A stretch of DNA of 64,000 nt from Amphiura filiformis. Its lineage: Eukaryota > Echinodermata > Ophiuroidea > Amphilepidida > Amphiuridae. The position numbers and the translations under genes are program-made. The notes below the pieces were generated by a model that was not told where the DNA came from, ran no database searches, and was given only the letters and a program-made list of their open reading frames with translations. Location of the stretch: positions 14,918,305 to 14,982,304 of the forward strand of contig NC_092631.1 in assembly GCF_039555335.1 (NCBI RefSeq), given 5' to 3'. Every line of letters begins with the position of its first letter. The first letter of the stretch is position 1. Shown in pieces: positions 1 to 10,899 of the stretch.

Positions 1-437
1 ATCCAGAACAAAATATACTCGTCCCCCGACCCCCCCCCCCCTAAATTGTAATGCTTCCGTCACCACTGATTCCAATCATAAATGTATGGTTTATTAATAC
101 TGGGTTGCATACACATAGGCCTACTTATGCTACTTTAAAACATTTCCACAATTCCACATATTTTATGTCAATTACATGGGTACAATTTAATTGCACATGA
201 ACACAAATTTTAGTATCATTAATATGTTTCCTGTGCCATTTGATGCGAATGGTACATTATGATGGGGGGGGGGGGGTCAAAATAGTTTTGAACCTATATG
301 AGGGGGGTCAAAAAGTTTTAGGTCCATTAAGAGGGGGGGGGTCAAAAAATTTTGGGTTCAAGAAGAGGGGGGGTTAAAACTTTTGACATGAAAAAATATT
401 TTCCAGTCCCCCCACCAAAGTATTTCTGAACACTCCT
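1..437. mobile_element. Right part of a GGGAGTGTTCA-type inverted-repeat element
   Basis: The stretch ends in CCACCAAAGTATTTCTGAAC followed by ACTCCT and TA, which is the reverse complement of the left end of the element at 35634. Inside, poly-G blocks alternate with TCAAAA(A)GTTTT motifs (about 260-400), and the same blocks recur in inverse order at 35650-35830. The left end lies outside the window. No coding sequence is seen, so this is a non-autonomous DNA element. The family is recognised only by comparison within this window. Confidence 0.7.
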
Positions 438-995
438 TACTTAGAAAGTAAGACCTGGGTCAATATTCATAACTGTCATATGATTGTGGGTCCTTTTCAT
501 ATCTTGAAATACCAAGATAGTATGACAGCTTATGACGCCCTGAGTGGTGTCAAATAAAAGAGCAAAAAGTACAGAATATGCCTATATAGTAAAAAATAAT
601 TTCGCCACCTGGGTGACACTCCTTATAAGACTTGGGTCAATATTCCTATTTTGGGTCCTTTTCCTATCCAAAGAATGTATACCACAATATCCTGCCCCAT
701 GGTTCAGCTTTGGTGCGGTAACCGCTCTAGTTTTTACTTTTCATGGAAATATCAGAAACAATACAGTCATAGACCTACAGGCAAAACTCTAGAGTGTATA
801 TGCCTAAATATGTTATTGTCTGCCATTTGGTATTCTCTGAAGAGTACGAGAGAATTACACAAATATAAAGCTAGAGTAGATACGTATAAAAATATCTTGA
901 TGTCATTGACTGTCTTTTTGACTATCCATGAAAATATAAGAAAACGAGAGTTACACAGACAAATAAGCTATAAATATACGTAAAAGTTCGTAATA
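438..995. other. Intergenic DNA, no gene seen
   Basis: Only short open frames without recognisable domains are present. A direct repeat can be seen: the segment around 450-505 (GGGTCAATATTC, then GGGTCCTTTTC) recurs around 632-668. The same mix of motifs (CTTGATGTCAT, then ACAGGCAAAT) occurs on both sides of the adjacent inverted-repeat element, at 897-965 and 1637-1715, which suggests an old repeat that the element landed in. Confidence 0.5.
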
Positions 996-1630
996 CAGGG
1001 TGTCCCAATAAAAACAGAACCCTCATGCGCCCTCTTTTTATCCTGCTTTTGAAAAGGTAATCAAATATATTATGGTATGTAAAGAAATCTTTATTCGTTA
1101 GCTTTAATAATTTCAATCGGCTCTCAACTTTTGAAGATATCAACTTTTGAAGATATATGCTCTTTTAAAGAAATGTACCCGTTTTCACTCTGTCCATGGA
1201 GGAGGTTTGGCTACTTCAAAGATTGAAAAGGAGTACACATACACCATGCATGAATATCAAGCATTCCTCAATGATAACTTTATAAAATAACGAACTTTAT
1301 GTAGGGAATGGGCTTTACCGGTGGGCCTATGGGCTATGGATTCCAATGCGTTCCAAAGCCTAATGCTATTATCTATCCATGTCATTAACCGTGTGTTTCG
1401 TTTTAATCTTTGCTAACGCCAAACCTCATCCGTGGACAGAGTGAAAAACGGGTACATTTATTAAAGTGGGCATATCTTCAAAAATTGTGAGCCAATTGAA
1501 ATAATTGTTTTGGTTTATTAAAGCTAACGATTTAAGGTTACTTTACATATCAAAATACATTTGATCAACTTTTCAGAAATAGGAGAAAAAGAGGGCACAA
1601 TGGGGGTTCTGTTTTTATTGGGACACCCTG
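996..1630. mobile_element. Fold-back MITE, Tc1/mariner-like, TA target duplication
   Basis: The element begins CAGGGTGTCCCAATAAAAAC and ends with the reverse complement, GTTTTTATTGGGACACCCTG. TA lies on both sides (994-995 and 1631-1632). The inverted arms stay alignable inward for over 200 bp; for example the stretch GTACCCGTTTTCACTCTGTC at about 1167 pairs with a copy near 1435-1460. There is no transposase. The CAGGGTG terminus and TA duplication are typical of the IS630-Tc1-mariner superfamily; membership is inferred from the ends only. Confidence 0.85.
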
Positions 1631-2178
1631 TATCTTGACATGCTTGATGTCATAGTCTGTTATTTGATGGTGTAGGCCTATGTATAGAGTACGATAGAGT
1701 CCACAGGCAAATATGCAAAAATCTTCGAAAAAAAAGTACTTGTAACGCTTGGCACACTCTCCCGAAATTTCGTGGAGAATTTCTTATGATTATGGAAATG
1801 ACGTATTTATTGTGTATGGGAACAAACATGACATCTACAACAATGATCTACCCAGAGGCGTAGCAAGAGCCTCGGGGTCCAATTTTTAAAATCTAGAAAA
1901 TCTGAGAAAGCTAAATATATGTAGAACTTAAAATGCAAAACAATATGACCAATAGAAATGCCGTTCATACCTAAAAAATTCCATCTTTCTCGGTATAAAT
2001 CATTCTGGGACACCCTGTAGAAATAAATTGAGTGTATGGGCGAATGGGGTTAGTTGCACCTTTGAGTCAAAAGAGTTCAGTGTGGGGCACTAATTGGGGG
2101 ATGGAGGACTACTTAGGTTAAATCATGATATGACTGCTCTTGTGTTTTTTAACCAAGAACAAATTTGTTTATTTCCCA
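1631..2178. other. Intergenic DNA with a solitary transposon end
   Basis: No gene is seen. GGGACACCCTGTAG at about 2009-2022 is a lone copy of the terminal sequence of the 996-1630 family, with no partner end nearby. The motif GAGGCGTAGCAAGAGCCTCG near 1855 belongs to a GGCGTAGC-type repeat seen several times in the window. Confidence 0.5.
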
Positions 2179-2525
2179 GGGGGGTCCCACTCCCATTGTG
2201 GCATGTACACCATCCGCGATAATAAAAATGCATAAAAAGGGTAGTTTTTCGTGGGTAGGCACGATACGTGTGTGTCGTGTTTAAGGTGTTAAAAACATGA
2301 AAAATTGGAAAAAAGGGTAGCAAAATTGCTAATACGTGGAAATGAAATTTAGGGTATGAAATTTGATGCAAGGAACAAAATCCCTGTATATGTTTAGGGT
2401 GTGAAAACAGGCGTGTGATATCTGTTTAGGGTATCGTTTTAGCCAAGGGTTAAATCCTTGTTTAGGGTGCATTTCCAAAGTTGATTATCGCGGGAGGTGT
2501 ACAGGCCACAATGGGAGTGACCCCC
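2179..2525. mobile_element. MITE with about 45-bp inverted ends
   Basis: The left end (GGGGGGTCCCACTCCCATTG, continuing through TGTACACCATCCGCGATAAT) matches the reverse complement of the right end (ATTATCGCGGGAGGTGTACA, then GGCCACAATGGGAGTGACCC). The interior carries at least four TTTAGGGT motifs and no open frame. It is a non-autonomous DNA element of unknown superfamily. The target duplication is not clear because the flanks are G-rich. Confidence 0.75.
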
Positions 2526-4546
2526 TGCAGGTTTATTTAACCAGTCAGTCCGGGCAGACGCAAGCTCGGGCCCTGATAGGGTCAGGCTCAAACAAAAGGC
2601 TCAACCCAAAGCCTAAAAGCTTACAAGCATGATGTTCTCAGCTGTCTATCCAATCTATCACTACAAGATTCCTATTTTGGCCATCTGCAGACTGGTACAC
2701 ACAAAGTACCTACACAGTACCAATTATGCCACTGCACAGGATCCACCAGCAGTGGTACTGCACTGGTTCTAAACTGGTACTCACCTGGTACTGCACAGTA
2801 CCAGCAAAGTACATGTACCCCCGACTACCTCAGCGATGGTGTACCTGTGCAGGCAGCCCAATATGAATCAGGTAGTGTAACTGAGCTTCATAATATTAAT
2901 CCTAAAACACTTGTTGTCACAGTCCACTGCTTAGATTTAATTTCTAAATTGGAATGTAAAATCTAAAAGTTACTTGTCGATTGCTTGTTGCCACAAATGG
3001 CACTGTAGTACACCAGTACACAGACTCGCAGAGGAATGTTTATTGCAACTTTTCGATCTCAAATATGGTTCCTGACTACCAGTTGCCTGAGTTATCAGTT
3101 TCCAGGGCTTGGTCAATCTTTTGCCTTACCACACACACCAACCTATAAATTTAAAAAAAAATAGAATAAAATATTGTTTCACATCGAACAAGTTTTTACT
3201 GCAAATTGAAAATGATACGTGGGATACAATGATATTCTGGGAGGCAAATTACTGCTGGTGGCAAACATTGGCAAAATGGTGCAAGTGATTATGAAAATGC
3301 CACTGTTAGCGACAACATTTCAAATTCATTTCAAAGCAGTTTGAGGTACCGGTACTCACGCTTTCTTACATGTAGCTCCAACTTCCACTGACATTCTCCG
3401 CACAAATTAAGGTGTGAGGTGTACACCACAGGCACATGTTTTTTTTACATCAGTGTAAATTTTGAGCACATTTGAAGGTGTAAGGTAGCTCGAGATACTC
3501 TAGCTAAAATACAGGTTTACATTTACTAGTACATTATCTTGCTGTATTTCAGCTAGAGCTCCAAACGACAAGCTTCCGGTTTTTTTGGGAGAACAATACT
3601 GTTACGTAAGATGAAGAAGAAACCCGCCTCGGAGCCCGCCCTACTCATTATTTCATTGTACTTATTGCAATTTGCCTCCACATTATTACGTAATCAACAC
3701 AAAGCTTTTGTGAGGATTAGTGAGTGGATAAGAAATTGACAGTGGAGGATACGAAGGACACAACGATTGTTAGTTGTCAATCATGAATTGCCGCAACGTA
3801 TTTATATTTTACTGCATGGCTTTCCGCAAAACACCAAGACAAATTATGCCGTATTTTCCAAAGATCATCTCATATGAAGTAAGCTGAATGCGATCTGTAC
3901 TTTTGTAACATTCCGATCGCTTTTGATCACCTATTATCGGCGAATTTGCTTGAAAACATGTGAGTTCATGTTGTGTAAACATATTTAGCATAGACACAAA
4001 TGAAATTACGATGCAATACAATGCAATTTGAATGCGCAGCAGATCTATAGAAATAACGTTGCCCGGTTTTATGCAGAATTAGACCCTGTCTGGTGTTAGG
4101 TGACCAAAACTGTGACTGAAACTATAGTCTCTTCCCGGAGACTGGCTTAATCACAAATGAATGAGCAAGGGTTTGCCGTAATAAATACAATGTGCATTTG
4201 TCTACCAAATCACAGTTACTTGGCGTGGGACAGCATTTTAGCATTTTAAATCAAAAAATGATGATTTAAAATTGTATTTAAATATAATGCAGGTTTTTCA
4301 CAACATCCTTAACCCTGCAGTCACATGGCTGCTCACAACAAAAGGGTTGTAATGTTAGCAATACAGCAGGTTTTTTTTGGGTTGGATTATTTAATGAGTT
4401 TGTGTCCCTAAGTAGGCCTATGTGTAGTAAACTAAAAATCAGTGGCTAAAATACAATGTACATGGCAAATTCCTTTCTATTCAAAAACTAACTTTGCTGA
4501 AACTGCAGCCCATTCATGGTGGATGATCATGGAATTGTCTACAGTA
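2526..4546. other. Intergenic DNA, no gene seen
   Basis: Open frames here are short and featureless. A dense cluster of GGTACT/AGTACC palindromic motifs lies at about 2690-2840. A short inverted repeat pairs 3487-3516 (GAGATACTCTAGCTAAAATA) with 3540-3560 (TATTTCAGCTAGAGCTC). The segment 4020-4085 (GCGCAGCAGATCTATAGAAA, then CGTT and CCGGTTTTATGCAGAATTAG) recurs in inverse orientation at 37930-38015 in the intron of unit 3, so it is a dispersed repeat fragment. Confidence 0.5.
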
Positions 4547-4788
4547 GGGACTGTTCACAAACACTTGTTGGGGGGGGGGCTGAAAAGTTTTGCCCTTCCT
4601 AAGGGGAGGGGATGAAAAATTGACCACAAATTTTCCCGGGAAAATTGAGTATATGGGGTTGACCCATAATTTTCATGTCAAAAAGGGGGCCCTGAAATTT
4701 TTGAGATCTGAAAAAGGGGGCCCGAAAAATTTTCACGATGAAATTTTTTTGCATCAGGGCCCCCAACAAGTGTTTGTGAACGGTTCCT
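4547..4788. mobile_element. Short MITE, GGGACTGTTCA ends
   Basis: The ends GGGACTGTTCACAAACACTT and (reverse complement) AAGTGTTTGTGAACGGTTCC pair over about 28 bp and run into G or C tracts. TA lies on each side. The terminus resembles the GGGAGTGTTCA ends of the elements at 1-437 and 35634-37205, so these are probably one superfamily. The interior consists of AAAATTTT-rich spacers between runs of G. It has no coding capacity. Confidence 0.75.
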
Positions 4789-4822
4789 TAATCGATTTTA
4801 CTGTATGATACATGTGTATATA

Positions 4823-5437
4823 TGGGGGATCCAAAGTTTTGACATCACCCAGAAGTGAAAGAGCTATATTGATGAAATTTTGTCAGTGTAATCACTGGTC
4901 CTTATGTACATTATGGTTCAAAAATGGTCTCATAAGTATGTTTACTTTCTTTCCAGGTGGCGCTAGATGGGCAGTAGGCGCATTACCTTTTCATGATATT
5001 AAAAAGATCCTCCACTTTCTTGAGTTTTTTCACTGTGGCGCGCCATCCATAAGTGATGGACGTCCACTTCTTGGCTAATCTGTGAGGGACATGTGGCCAG
5101 TTTGGAAATTCCTTTTTCAAAAAGCAACAGTGCAATATGATGGGCAATCATCACCGTAGATAGCTTTCATTTCATCATAGATTTTATGAGCATTGTAGGC
5201 CTAACCCTTCAAATGCAGGAACCTTAATCACGCTTCGTTCCTCAATTTTCACCATCTTGCAGGTTATGCGCCTAGCTACTGCCCACCTAGTGCCATCTGG
5301 ATAGAAAGTAAACTTATACTTATGAGACCATTTCTGAACCATAATGTACATAAGGACCAGTGATTACACTGACATAATTTCATCAAAATAGCTCTTTCAC
5401 TTCTGGGTGATGTGAAAAACTTTTGGATACCCCCTTG
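4823..5437. mobile_element. Fold-back MITE with about 170-bp arms
   Basis: The left arm (4823-4985) and right arm (5275-5437) are near reverse complements; both include ACATCACCCAGAAGTGAAAG or its complement, the segment about the 'cagtgtaatcactggtcctt' core, and a degenerate TGGGGGATCC / GGATACCCCC end. TA occurs at both borders. Open frames on either strand here share a peptide only because the arms are inverted copies. No transposase is visible. Confidence 0.75.
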
Positions 5438-8400
5438 TACAATGTACATGTCATACATCATAGACTTACTTGCAAACTCATTTTGTGTGGCATGGTGGTG
5501 CAGGGCTCTAGCCTTCTCCTGTCTATTTCTCCTGATGACATGAAGAAAGAAATGCAAATTTAGATATCAAAATTTGAGGAAAATTGAGGTACATAATACA
5601 TTAGATGCATACATAAACTCCTCTAGTTGATTAATTTCACAAAAGTGAGGTTGAGCTTTACCCAAGGAAAATCTAGTACATGGACGTAAAAAACAAGCAA
5701 ACACAAACAGAGAAATATTGAAATTCCCAATGATTACACAAACAGTACAAGTACCCACACAGATTTGGTGCCCTAATTTGTATTTACAAACTACACTGTA
5801 TTGGTAAGCACCGGAAAAATGAATGATTTTTGAGAGCAAATTTTGCGCATCAATTTCACAAAATTCCTGATTTGTGTGATTTATCCATAATATTACCAAA
5901 ATGTGTGTATTTTCCATAAAAAGTTCAAATTTGCATTTTTTAAATTAAATTACGCGGCGCAGAGTTGAATTCGTTAAAATTAAGTCCTATGAGCAGTGGC
6001 GTGCATCGTGGCCGCCCCTACCCGGGGGCTGAAGAAAATTAAATTTTGCCGCCCCTTCCTCAGCAGCCCGAAAAGGTTGCCCCAATTTTTTTACGGTCGT
6101 TTGAAAAAGTGAAGAACAAAAAAAAAAAAAAAAGGATTCTAGGCGCTAGCACCCCCAAATTAACACATTTTGATATATAGTACAATTTTTTCAAATTTTC
6201 CGCCCCTTTTTCTTTAATAATTCTTTTTGCCGCCCCTTCTTCCGCTGCCCCTTCGATTTGGCCACCCCCTGCTTTTACTCCGGGGTGCTGGCGCCCCTAA
6301 AGCCCCCCAACATATGCGCATGATTAGGGCGGTCCACTGCATATCCGTCAGTACACGCTTTTCAATACGCAATAAATGCTAACCTTATCGTGACATCATC
6401 CAAGCAGCAAAGTTCATTTCCCATGGAAAAAGCATGTATTGACGGATATGCAGTTTACCATTCTGCTATGGTCTATTTTCTGTACCGGTACTTTTTTCTG
6501 CATGGATTGTATTACAGATCACCATGGGTTCTTTCAATTTTGTGAAAACTTATGTTTTTTTTGGAAAATGAATACTTTAAAAATGGGTATCTTGGAAAAA
6601 TCTTAAAATTCGTGGCCAAACCTAAAATTCGCGATTATACCCAAAATTTGTGAATGTTAGCGTTTCACATACATTGTACATTATCTTTTCAGATTGATTT
6701 TTATTACTTCAATTACCAAGAATGAAGATGTAAATCCATGATGACTTAATACATACCCTTTTCTTTCTTCCTTTGTGTGCTGCTTTGCTTGTAGCTCGAT
6801 CTTCCCCGGCAAAAACAACTATGGGCGTAACATTTTGCCTAACCAACACATCTACTGCTTAGCAGAAATCATTGACATACCGGGGTACCTGTAAGAACCA
6901 TAATTGCATAAAAGTGACATAAAAATTGGTTGATATACAACTTGGCCCTATCCCAACCCACCCCTTGACCAGTAGCGTATCTGTGGCAGGGGTCACTCTG
7001 CACCCCCCCCCCCCATGGCTTTGACCAGGAAGGAAAACCTGAAAATTATGCTAAATCAGCCTATTTTACACCTCTGTCTGAGAAAATCTACCCTGTGGCC
7101 GGGTAAATCTACGGCACACCAGGATTTTGCCCGCTCTGACAAGTGACCCCAATACACGGTACACCACTGCCCTTGACAATATAGTCTACCCGTCCCTTGA
7201 CAATATATATAGTCAACTACCTTAGCTTTATTCCCTCCAGCAAGCAAGGGGCAGGTTGGTCACTGGTCAGTGACGAGTTGCCTTCAAAAATGTGGTGCAG
7301 GTTGGCGCAAGGACAGGTTGGCATAGGAACGGCTTGTCATGTATTGTTAAAAATTTACTTCATTAGGAATGTGACCAGGTAACATTAAAACCAATCAACG
7401 GTACAGGATGCTTTTTTTTTTTTTTTTCTATAAAAAGACAATTTTCATGGTTTAGAATAGGAGATTAATGAAAAATAAGCCCTTAATCCTTTCCTTCATC
7501 ACCGAATACAAGTCACACACTTAAAATAATTTCTTAATATATGAATAGTATTGTAAATAATTGTGGTTCTTGAGAAATATGTCAATTATGAAGATGTTGC
7601 GTTTCAACTCTTTTCACATCATAATTACAGAACCACAAGATCCACAAAATTGTAACTGGATTCAGCACCACACCCGATTTAAAATGATCATAACAAATTT
7701 CATTACATGTAGATGGTATACCATCTACATTTCATAATATTTAATAAGCTTAAGCTTAACTTACTTTCGTGGATCAATTCCAGGTTGTGCAGACGTGTAC
7801 TTCGTTAATATTTATGTGTAGATCCATAAATTGATGCGTCAATGCCTGCACTTAACCGCCCAAATCCGTGGCAGAAACCCTGGCAGAAACTTTATTTTCT
7901 ATATTCTTGAATTTTGGGAGTAAAGATTTAATTCCCATTGTCACGATTCGATTGTAACCGTGTGTTGAAGCTGGTCAACTTCGGGATTGTTATTTACGAT
8001 CAGCTGATTGAAGATCACAGGCTGTTTTTAACGGCTGATATCGCTAATTGTTCAAAATGCGCATGCGCTAGACATGCGCATAAAACAAATCGTGTTCCCG
8101 TGGTGTTGCCGTCGGGATTGCACTGGAATTGCCAGAGAAGTATGTCCCACCCCCCCTGACTAGATTCAGAGAATTACACCCAAAATCGACAACGAACTGG
8201 CAACATGTAAACAAATAAAAACTTTCCCAGATCGAAAATATGCACGAAACACATTTTAAATCAATTAATTTACGCCTAAATTCAATTCAGATTTCAATAA
8301 AAGTAATTTTGATAGTATTTCCACCTGTGCTTTGCTATAAACTTTTATTAATTTGCACAATAAAAGAATTTGGATCATGAAAATCTGGCGACCAAATCAG

Positions 8401-8629
8401 TGACTGGTGAGTAATACAATACTCTTCATTCAGTAAGCTTATAAAAACGCATGACCAGAACATCGAAATCGAGGACTCATCAAAATTGATCAAATTTGGT
8501 TATAAAAATCATGATAACTAGTCCAAGAGAGATAGGTACGTGTAACAATACAAAATTAAGACCATAAGCCTCACACGAGCTCAAATAACCAATTTTTAGA
8601 GAATGAGCGAAAATCCATTTTCGTTACAG
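5438..8629. other. Intergenic DNA, no gene seen
   Basis: There is no supported gene in this 3.2 kb. A short palindromic element lies at about 6328-6460: GGTCCACTGCATATCCGTCA faces its inverted copy TGACGGATATGCAGTTTACC. A block at 6000-6310 alternates CCGCCCC runs with AAATTTT stretches and resembles degenerate G/C-run repeats elsewhere. A poly-T run lies at 7411-7427. One CG-rich palindrome at 8058-8068 is listed separately. Confidence 0.5.
8058..8068. promoter_or_regulatory. NRF1-like palindrome TGCGCATGCGC
   Basis: TGCGCATGCGC matches the known consensus of the NRF1 activator, and a second half-site (CATGCGCAT) follows 6 bp later. NRF1 sites usually lie in promoters, but no neighbouring gene is recognisable, so function is a guess. 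A chance palindrome in a repeat is equally possible. Confidence 0.25.
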
Positions 8630-9285
8630 TATGCAATGTACAACTTTATCAATACACAGATCTACAGAAGACATCAGCAATATACTAATTTGTCAAAACA
8701 CAGATATCTAAAGAAGACATAAGCAATGTACTTCATTAATACACATATCTAAAGAAGACGTAGGCCTACCGTAGGCCTATGCAATGTACTACTTCATCAA
8801 TACACATAGTAGACGTATGCAATGTAGGCCTACTACTTCATCAATAGGCCTACATCTACAGTAGAAGTATGCAATGTACAACTTCATCAGTACACAGATC
8901 TACGTAAGACGTAAGCAGTGTACTACTTCATCAATACACAGATCTACAGAAGACGTAAGCAATATACTATACTTCATAAATACACAGATCTACAGAAGAC
9001 GAAGCAATGTACTTCATCAATACACAGATTTACAGTAGACGTAAACAATGTTCTACTTCATCAATACACATGCATACAGTAGACGTATGCAATGTGCAAT
9101 TTCATCACATATCTACAGGAATGCAATGTACAAATGTGTCAAAACACAGATCTAAAGAAGACATAAACAATGTACTACTTCATCAATACACATATCTACA
9201 GTAGACGTATGCAATCATGCAATGTACTACTTCATGACATCAATACACATAGTAGATGTATGCAATGTACAACTTCATCAATACA
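8630..9285 (+). repeat. Satellite A, 44-bp tandem repeat (unit 1)
   Basis: The array is made of copies of a 44-bp unit reading roughly TACTTCATCAATACACAGAT, CTACAGAAGACGTAAGCAAT, GTAC. Copies here are diverged, with insertions of TAGGCCTA and small deletions, unlike the cleaner array at 53500-54870. Short open frames (peptides such as YFINTQIYSRRKQ) come from the repeat and are not genes. The array is interrupted by the transposon at 9286. Confidence 0.9.
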
Positions 9286-9869
9286 CCCAGCAAACACAAA
9301 ACGTTTTCGACATCATTCACAAAAGGTTGTCAGAAAACGTTTAAATGTCGGGTTATATAAAAGGTACATTAATGGTATAAAACGTGTTCATAACATTAAA
9401 TAACATTTGTTGGTAATTTACTGCACAGCAAACACAAATGTTTTACAGAAAACATTTAAATGTCGGGTTATATAAAGGGTATAAAAACGTTTTAATAACA
9501 TTCCAAAAACATTTTTGAAAACTTGGTACAAATCATTCTAAACAGAATGTTATTTTGGGGTTGAAAAAATATTTTGCAAAAAATGTTTGCCCAAAATATT
9601 TACAATAACGTTTTTAAAATGATTTCACGACCTTTATATAACCCGACATTTAAATGTTATTAAAACGTTTTGTAAAAACATTTTAAGAACATTTTTGAAT
9701 TTGCTGGGTACAAATACTTTAACATAATGTTATTTAAGTGTTGACAAAATATTTCATGATCTTTATATAACCCGACATTTTAATGTTATTAAAACGTTTT
9801 TACCTAAACCAAAACCCAAAATATAACTTATTTAAAACGTTTTCAAAACGTTTTTTTGTGTTTGCTGGG
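9286..9869. mobile_element. CCCAGCAAAC element inside satellite A
   Basis: The element starts CCCAGCAAACACAAAACGTT and ends TTTTTTGTGTTTGCTGGG. The interior is a patchwork of AACGTTTT, TTATATAAAGG and CCCGACATTTAAA motifs in both orientations, with partial internal ends at about 9426 and 9709. Because it sits in a satellite whose unit is known, the target is readable: AATACACAGATC has become AATACA, element, CACAGATC, a 2-bp CA duplication. Related copies lie at 30183-30852 and 57557-58588. It is non-coding. Confidence 0.85.
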
Positions 9870-9975
9870 CACAGATCTACAGAAGACGTAAGCAGTGTAC
9901 TACTTCATCAATACACAGAAGACTTATGCAATGTACTACTTAATTAATATACAGATCTACAGTAGAAGTATAGGT
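9870..9975 (+). repeat. Satellite A, continuation
   Basis: Two to three more 44-bp units follow the transposon and end in ACAGTAGAAGTATAGGTTTA, the same junction into satellite B seen at 54850-54875 in unit 4. The shared junction shows that units 1 and 4 descend from one ancestral left edge. Confidence 0.85.
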
Positions 9976-10092
9976 TTACACAGAGGTAGGTCAACAGTAA
10001 CTGTGATCAGATGTAAGTCAATATAACCACGGGTAGTTCAACAATAACCATGACCAGAGGTAGTCCAGCAGTAACAATCACCAAAGGGTGAT
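9976..10092. repeat. Satellite B, short degenerate array (unit 1)
   Basis: About four diverged copies of the 27-bp repeat (core GTGATCAGAGGTAGTTCAAC) run up to CAATCACCAAAGGGTGATCA, where zinc-finger remnant sequence begins. The arrays of units 2 and 3 are much longer. Confidence 0.8.
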
Positions 10093-10899
10093 CAGCACGT
10101 CCATGCTTCTTTAAATGACCTGACTTTGCGAAGCCTCCCTTACAACATGAACGTATACATAATAGGCCCGGATGATAGGCTTATCGTGCGTGTAGATAAT
10201 CGTTCATGCCCCGGGGGGGGGCACTTCAATATGAAATGGATATAGGTGTAGGGCTGGCACTTTCGCACTAAGGGGCATTCGGTGAGAGCAAAATGTGAAA
10301 ATATGGGGTCATTGGGTAAGTACATGACCTTTTTTTAAATGGAATCTTTGGGTGAGAGCCGAAACAGCTCAAAAAAAACCCTCGAAAATCAAATTTCTAG
10401 TTCTAAATGGCTTCAAATTTCATTATTTTTCGAAATAAGTAACAAAATCAGTGAAAAATGAAAGTTGCTGTTCAACTTGAACTTGTGAGGGTCTTTGGGT
10501 GACAGATCAAATGGAAAAATAGGGGTCTTCGGGTGACAGAGCATGTGTTCGTAAAAAAATATGGGGTCTTTGGGTGACGGCGGTGCTGAAAAAGGGGGTC
10601 TTAACACCCCTCCATACGCGTCACCTCCAAAGTTGGAGTGCCCCCCCCCCCCGGGCGTTCATGTTCCTGCAATTGACCTGAGTGAAATCTTGGTACAGAA
10701 TTTACAGTTAAAATTATTCTGGTTGGTATCGCTGGACATGAAAACGTTCATGCGTTTTCAAGATACTTGACTGTTTAGTATTTATTACCAAATTTGCACT
10801 GAAATACCCTTTGTTTAATAGTATGAATACGTTCATGTGGCTACAAATTGCCTGGGTATGTACAGCTTTTAGGTTATCTGATCGTGTAAAACATTTGTT
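10093..10899 (-). pseudogene. Decayed zinc-finger remnants downstream of ZNF1
   Basis: Read on the minus strand, this stretch keeps pieces of C2H2 fingers: at 10100-10146 a finger with GGFAKSGHLKKHGR, at 10660-10790 fragments ending in KTHERFHV, and directly after the ZNF1 stop the continuation NKCFTRSDN. These show that the ancestral open frame ran several fingers further. A 447-bp transposon (10209-10655) is inserted among them. Matching remnants follow the other three genes. Confidence 0.75.
10209..10655. mobile_element. CCCCGGGGG element with 8-bp target duplication
   Basis: The ends are inverted (GGGGGGGGGCACTTCAA against TTGGAGTGCCCCCCCCC). CGTTCATG flanks both sides (10201-10208 and 10656-10663), and the empty site survives in unit 4 at 55125-55132. 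An 8-bp duplication fits hAT or P superfamilies, although the ends are not canonical. The interior has repeats of GGGGTCNTTGGGTGA. Two further copies lie in the ZNF1 and ZNF2 introns (13230, 22802). Confidence 0.85.
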
